NCBI GenBank assembly: GCA_025453925.1
Contig: JALOPK010000127.1
Location: forward strand, 1-8,660
Length of the DNA: 8,660 nt
Direction of reading: 5' to 3'
Source: Candidatus Eiseniibacteriota bacterium
GTDB lineage: Bacteria; JAFGKV01
The translations under genes were made by a program, and so were the position numbers. The notes under the pieces are model-generated. The model saw nothing but the letters and a program-made list of their open reading frames with translations. It was not told the DNA's origin and ran no database searches. Of the stretch, positions 5,667 through 8,660 are shown piece after piece (the first letter of the stretch is position 1; every line of letters begins with the position of its first letter).

Positions 5667-6755
5667 TCATCTCCCCCCCTCCACTGGGTCGAACCGCGCA
5701 TGGAGTTCGCCATGAAGTTCATCAAGCGTCTCCCAGGTAGCGGACAGTGGCATCCGCAGTTCGGGAAGAAGCTCCCGCAGCATGAGGAGAGCCCGGCTGG
5801 CGGCGCGGGAGAAGACCGGATTTTCGCCGGTAAGCAGGACATTTAAATATGTCCCTAATGCTTTCAGCAAGCGCTGACAGGTAACGGCGATGAGCCGGCA
5901 GTCGCCCGCCGCCACCCCGAGATCGGCCAGGACCCGGCCACGCAGTTCAGGCTGGAGATCCACGTACGGATCCCACATCAGTGACGCGACATCGTAGCAG
6001 GGGCTGCCGAGCCTGAGATCCTGATGATCCAGCACCACGAGCGAATCGGCGTGTACGTAGAGATTCCGGGAATGGTAGTCTCGATGGCAGAGGACCATTC
6101 GATCCGGAGAGGCGCGGCGGGCGATGGCGGCCAATTCGTCCTGGAGAGCAACGTCGACGGCGGCACCGGAATCCCCCCCCCGAAGCGATGCCAGCGCCCG
6201 CAGGAGAAGCCGCAGTTCCCGCTCCAGCTTCTCCCCGTCCAGGCGCAGACTGCAGCCGACCAGCCCCCGCCGGCAACCCGCCGGTGTCGATTCCTGCAGG
6301 CGGATGAGGTACTCCGCCGCCCGCCGGTACACGCGCAGCTTCGCGGCCGGTTCCATTGTCTGAACGGCCGCCTCAAGGGATCGGTCGCCGACGTCTTCCA
6401 ACAGGATGCATCCGTGTCGGCCGGCGATGCCAAGGATCTTTGGCACGGGTATCCGATTGCGGGTCAGCCACGCGGTGGTCTCGACATAGGCAACCGGATC
6501 GCTGGCAAAGTTGATCCGGGTTGCGGGGTCGACCCGACACAGGCGGTCCCAACGCCTTCGGGCCGGCTCGGTCTCGTCGAAGGGCTCCGGGTACAGACAC
6601 GCGATGATGGCGCCTTCCGGTCGCTGTGCCCGGTAGTATCGGCGGGACGACACGTCCCCTGCCAGTGCCTCGATCGAGTGGGGAGAGGAACCCATGGCCT
6701 CCAATGCCGCTATGACCCTCGCGGAGGATGCGGCGGCGACGGGCATGGGCGTCAT
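5667..6755 (-). CDS. amgK: AmgK-like sugar kinase (aminoglycoside phosphotransferase fold)
   Basis: This is a 362-residue cytoplasmic kinase of the APH/choline-kinase fold. Seen: N-lobe glycine loop LAGDVSSRRYYR at 31-42, ILLEDVGDRSLEAA hinge at 117-130, catalytic loop LCHRDYHSRN at 222-231 with Asp226 and Asn231, and the metal-binding VLDHQD at 241-246 followed by LGSPCYDVASLMWDPYVD. The HQD...YDVASL.WDPY pattern is that of AmgK, which phosphorylates MurNAc/GlcNAc at the anomeric position in peptidoglycan recycling, more than of antibiotic kinases. The adjacent upstream nucleotidyltransferase gene, ending in an ATGA overlap with this start, matches the known amgK-murU pairing. No good ribosome-binding site precedes ATG 6755, consistent with coupling. 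Odd features are a nine-G coding-strand tract at 6173-6181 (Arg192-Gly194) and an AT-rich inverted repeat near 5837-5854. Sugar substrate is inferred; another sugar is possible. Confidence 0.82.
   Translation of the reverse strand: MTPMPVAAASSARVIAALEAMGSSPHSIEALAGDVSSRRYYRAQRPEGAIIACLYPEPFDETEPARRRWDRLCRVDPATRINFASDPVAYVETTAWLTRNRIPVPKILGIAGRHGCILLEDVGDRSLEAAVQTMEPAAKLRVYRRAAEYLIRLQESTPAGCRRGLVGCSLRLDGEKLERELRLLLRALASLRGGDSGAAVDVALQDELAAIARRASPDRMVLCHRDYHSRNLYVHADSLVVLDHQDLRLGSPCYDVASLMWDPYVDLQPELRGRVLADLGVAAGDCRLIAVTCQRLLKALGTYLNVLLTGENPVFSRAASRALLMLRELLPELRMPLSATWETLDELHGELHARFDPVEGGR
5836..5855. repeat. AT-rich inverted repeat inside the kinase gene
   Basis: GGACAT (5837-5842) and ATGTCC (5849-5854) flank TTAAAT. 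In the minus-strand mRNA a further G-U pair can close the stem. The surrounding coding-strand codons (GCA TTA, ACA TAT TTA AAT) are unusually AT-rich for this gene. A weak promoter-like reading on the minus strand (TTGCTG, 18 bases, TTAAAT) would serve the MshEN/HEAT-J genes but matches consensus poorly. Confidence 0.35.
6173..6181. repeat. Nine-base C/G homopolymer inside the kinase gene
   Basis: Nine C on the plus strand (nine G on the coding strand) cover codons for Arg192-Gly193-Gly194-Asp195, a probable loop before the catalytic lobe helices. The frame is intact as given. A slip here would truncate the kinase upstream of its HRDYH catalytic loop. Confidence 0.9.
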
Positions 6756-7681
6756 GAAGGAATGGCGACCACGAGGTTGTCGTCCAAGACCTCGCCCCGA
6801 GGGTCATGCCCGGCCCGATCGAGGGGCACAACGGCCACGCGGTCCAGCGTGCGCCCGGAAGGGATTCGGACGCCGTCGGCAAGAATGCACTGGTGGATTC
6901 GAGCGAGGCGCTCCACCACGACGCCATCCCAGAGCACGCTCTCGCTGACACGAGCGCTCCCGGAAACGCGAACTCCTTTGCCCCACCACGCAGGGCTGGC
7001 ACCGGACTGGAGATGATACCGCAGGTATCGCTCCAGCGTGCTGAACTCCTGCCAGGTGTCTGTCACAACCCATGCGCCGACCGGCTGTCCCGCCGCATGG
7101 AGACGGGGATAGACATCCGAGGGAAAGTGGGAGAAGCCGGGCTCGGGCAGGAACTCCCACACCCGAGGGCCGACCAGTTGCACACCGGTGAAGAACAGCC
7201 CCGAACCGTCCTGGGTGTCAGCGCCGCGGAATCCGACGATCCGAGGCGGGTCGCCCGAAACGTCCACGCGGGTGTAGGGAACGCCGGGCGGAGCGGGAGC
7301 CAGAACCGCCGTGATCACCTGCGGGGGTTCCTCATGTATGGCACGTGGAGGCATGGGGGCCATGGCGATCTTGGCATTGATACTCCAGAACCAAGCGCCA
7401 TCCAAGAAAGACCTCAGCGCATGGAGAGCCCCGGATGTGCCGAGCAGCTCTTCCTCCATGGAGAACGTCGCCGGGACTCCGTCCAGGGCCGCACGCACGC
7501 TGTCGGGGAGATGGTGGAGATTCACGGCGATATCGTTGATGCCCGCCGCGAGGAGCTGCCGGGCCAGGGTTCGTACAAGAGGGACCCCCCGGTACGGCAC
7601 CGCCGCCTTTGCCCGCACCTCGGTCAGCGGCCACAGCCGCGTACCCTTTCCCGCTGCCAGCAGCAGCGCCTTGACCTTCAT
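6752..7681 (-). CDS. Sugar-1-phosphate nucleotidyltransferase (MurU/RmlA-type) with C-terminal beta-helix-like tail
   Basis: The product has 309 residues. Residues 1-~220 are an NTP-transferase domain: GKGTR at 11-15 with LWPLT, Lys25 in RAKAAVP, EEELLGTSGAL at 77-87, FFTGVQLV at 163-170, FPSDVYPRL at 186-194, and Asp208 in VTDTWQEF. Residues ~234-285 show alternating small/hydrophobic hexapeptide-like repeats of a left-handed beta-helix. Expected chemistry is NTP + sugar-1-P to NDP-sugar + PPi, and the next gene encodes an AmgK-like kinase that would supply the sugar-1-P. Oddity: the Asn-Gly-Asp whose Asp binds the catalytic metal reads Asn102-Ala103-Lys104. The enzyme may be altered or inactive, or part of a subfamily using another ligand. 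MurU itself is shorter, lacking the tail. ATG 7681 overlaps the methyltransferase stop as ATGA; the frame upstream to 7933 is a shadow of the methyltransferase gene. Confidence 0.83.
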   Translation of the reverse strand: MKVKALLLAAGKGTRLWPLTEVRAKAAVPYRGVPLVRTLARQLLAAGINDIAVNLHHLPDSVRAALDGVPATFSMEEELLGTSGALHALRSFLDGAWFWSINAKIAMAPMPPRAIHEEPPQVITAVLAPAPPGVPYTRVDVSGDPPRIVGFRGADTQDGSGLFFTGVQLVGPRVWEFLPEPGFSHFPSDVYPRLHAAGQPVGAWVVTDTWQEFSTLERYLRYHLQSGASPAWWGKGVRVSGSARVSESVLWDGVVVERLARIHQCILADGVRIPSGRTLDRVAVVPLDRAGHDPRGEVLDDNLVVAIPS

Positions 7682-8553
7682 GTCCGCCTGGCCACGATCA
7701 CGATGTCGCGCGCCAGGGAGGCCGCCATCCTGCCGCGCACCCTGACCGCCAACCGCTGGCGCAGAGGGCTCCACTTCGGGGCGGAAAACACCCCGTGCAT
7801 GGTCATCACTCGAAAGCCGACCAGTCGAAGGGGCACCAGGACCTCCGAAAGCCTGGCGACGTCTCGGCCCTGCTTCCAGGCTGCGACACGATGGCGAAGC
7901 ATGGGTCCGGGGCCGTTGTACGCTGCATTCCACGCTGTGAACCCGAGCACTCCGCCCTCCCTGAGGAGACGATGGGCCTCACGGAAGAACCGGCCATAGT
8001 CAAGGTAACGGATGGTGGAGAAGGGAACGAGCACCGTATCGATGCACCCGTCCCGTAGCGGGACATTGTGGGCATCGGCCAGCATGAGGGGGAAGGACGA
8101 GGCCGCGGCGGCCATCTGGAGCATCACCGCCGAGAAGTCTACCCCGATGACCCTGAGGCCCCGGACTCCGTAAGAGGGAAACAGCCGGCCGTCGCCGCAC
8201 CCGACCTCTAGAACAATCCCGCCCGCCGCGTCGAGCAGGGGTGCCTCTGCAGACGCGAGCACGCGGGCCGGCTTCCCGAGGTGAAGACGCCACCCAGGAG
8301 CAACCCGGTTCCATGCGTCCGCCAGCGCGCGAAGCTCGGGGTCCGGGGTCTCCTGCTCGGCCAGCACCGGAATACGCCCGAACCACGGGTAGGTCCTATC
8401 GCATGTCCCGCAGTGCATCGGTTCGCGGGTCTCGGCGTGGAGGTCGAGGTTGCCGTGGCATGCCGGACACACCAGCAACGGGTGGAACCAGCGGTCATCG
8501 GCTGAGGAGCGGTCAGGTCGATCCGGGGGGAGATGATTCACGAACCACTCCAT
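7678..8553 (-). CDS. SAM-dependent methyltransferase with N-terminal zinc ribbon
   Basis: The product has 291 residues. A Trm112-like zinc ribbon is at ~24-66, with Cys29/Cys32 (CPAC) and Cys48/Cys51 (CGTC), ending in GRIPVL. It is followed by a class I methyltransferase: motif I LEVGCGDGR at 115-123, acidic Asp139 in VIGVDFS, Asp160 in LADAHNVPLRDGCIDTV, and post-motif LREGGVLGFTAWN. The ribbon plus methyltransferase arrangement is common in small-molecule, lipid-carrier or sugar methyltransferases; the substrate is not evident. ATG 8553 has no ribosome-binding site. GTG 8541, four codons in, is preceded by GGAG with six bases of spacing and could be the true start (287 residues). The frame stays open to the right edge but offers no ATG, GTG or TTG there. 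As first gene of the block it lies opposite a likely divergent gene, and its stop overlaps the next start. Confidence 0.85.
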   Translation of the reverse strand: MEWFVNHLPPDRPDRSSADDRWFHPLLVCPACHGNLDLHAETREPMHCGTCDRTYPWFGRIPVLAEQETPDPELRALADAWNRVAPGWRLHLGKPARVLASAEAPLLDAAGGIVLEVGCGDGRLFPSYGVRGLRVIGVDFSAVMLQMAAAASSFPLMLADAHNVPLRDGCIDTVLVPFSTIRYLDYGRFFREAHRLLREGGVLGFTAWNAAYNGPGPMLRHRVAAWKQGRDVARLSEVLVPLRLVGFRVMTMHGVFSAPKWSPLRQRLAVRVRGRMAASLARDIVIVARRT

Positions 8554-8651
8554 GGGATGATGCGGGAACGCCCGGGAATGGTGGCGGGTAGACCCTTTAC
8601 TTGCGTAGTCGCGCCATTCACTGGCTTCATTCGAACGGACAAGGAGGAAGA
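8554..8651. promoter_or_regulatory. Divergent intergenic region, probable promoter zone of the minus-strand block
   Basis: This is the largest gene-free stretch (98 bases) and the only place in the window where transcription appears to diverge. It contains a short dyad GGGT-AG-ACCC (8586-8595) and is more AT-rich toward 8596-8640. I could not pick a convincing -35/-10 pair on either strand, so the promoter role rests on layout. Confidence 0.35.
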
Positions 8652-8660
8652 ATGCGGCGT
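8652..8660 (+). CDS. Start of a divergent gene (three codons visible)
   Basis: On the plus strand AAGGAGG (8641-8647) is followed four bases later by ATG CGG CGT at the window edge. This is the best-formed plus-strand ribosome-binding site plus start I noticed in the window, and it faces away from the minus-strand block. Only Met-Arg-Arg is visible, which would suit a basic N-terminus such as a signal peptide, but nothing can be said about the product. It could be a chance match. Confidence 0.4.

Noticed and set aside
5667-6755. Antibiotic (aminoglycoside) resistance phosphotransferase
   Set aside because: The fold is shared, but the DHQD...YDVASL.WDPY block and the neighbouring nucleotidyltransferase fit AmgK-type sugar kinases better, and there are no signs of a mobile element.
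6024-7016. Long plus-strand frame of 330 codons
   Set aside because: It is antisense to the AmgK-like kinase, whose catalytic motifs are intact on the other strand; no motif or ribosome-binding site supports it.
7682-7933. 84-codon N-terminal extension of the nucleotidyltransferase frame
   Set aside because: It overlaps conserved methyltransferase coding sequence and is shadow-like. The canonical MKVKALLLAAGKGTR start lies at 7681 in an ATGA overlap.
6806-7999. Long plus-strand frame of 397 codons
   Set aside because: It is antisense to the nucleotidyltransferase and methyltransferase, with shadow-type composition and no domain pattern.
1-8660. Mobile elements, CRISPR arrays, tRNA/rRNA genes, defence systems
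   Set aside because: No transposase motifs, terminal repeats, regularly spaced repeats, cloverleaf-like sequence or known defence-gene motifs were seen. The gene content looks chromosomal.

Overview
The window is a compact, GC-rich bacterial segment in which nearly all coding sequence lies on the minus strand. Ten minus-strand genes form one head-to-tail block read from right to left. Several junctions are ATGA-type overlaps, and there is no gene-free stretch longer than about 100 bases. A plausible tenth-plus-one gene starts on the plus strand at the right edge, so the block probably begins at a divergent intergenic region near 8554-8651. High GC, a lipoprotein-like TolB-type propeller, a type II secretion/type IV pilus ATPase-type N-domain and a MurNAc-kinase-like gene suggest a Gram-negative-type bacterium. 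The sequence alone does not fix the phylum, and an uncultured or deep-branching lineage is possible.

Layout in transcription order: (1) SAM methyltransferase with an N-terminal zinc ribbon, 8553-7678; (2) sugar-1-phosphate nucleotidyltransferase with a C-terminal beta-helix-like tail, 7681-6752; (3) AmgK-like sugar kinase of the APH fold, 6755-5667; (4) stand-alone MshEN/GspE-N domain protein, 5624-5163; (5) HEAT-repeat protein ending in a J domain, GTG start at 5154, to 3739; a 24-codon bridging mini-ORF, 3742-3668; (6) monofunctional CoaB, GTG start at 3671, to 2985; (7) monofunctional CoaC, 2983-2417; (8) TolB-like beta-propeller lipoprotein, 2420-1344; (9) M42 metallopeptidase, 1320-199; (10) N-terminus of a COG0731-type radical SAM protein, 122 to beyond the left edge.

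Functional reading: genes 2-3 look like an AmgK/MurU-type pair that would turn a sugar (MurNAc in the known case) into a nucleotide sugar. Genes 4-5 are a possible signalling and scaffold pair: a potential c-di-GMP-binding fold without its ATPase, followed by a HEAT solenoid carrying a J domain. Genes 6-7 supply the two middle steps of coenzyme A synthesis, but as separate proteins in the reverse of the usual fused order. Genes 8-10 look like envelope, proteolysis and radical-chemistry functions without an obvious shared pathway.

Most worth a second look: the nucleotidyltransferase has Asn-Ala-Lys where the metal-binding Asn-Gly-Asp is expected. CoaC lacks both the active-site Asn and Cys of the E. 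coli enzyme. The MshEN and HEAT-J pair is unusual. There is a mini-ORF bridge before coaB, a perfect dyad before the M42 gene, and two 9-base homopolymer tracts inside conserved genes. No RNA genes, CRISPR arrays, insertion sequences or other mobile elements were seen.
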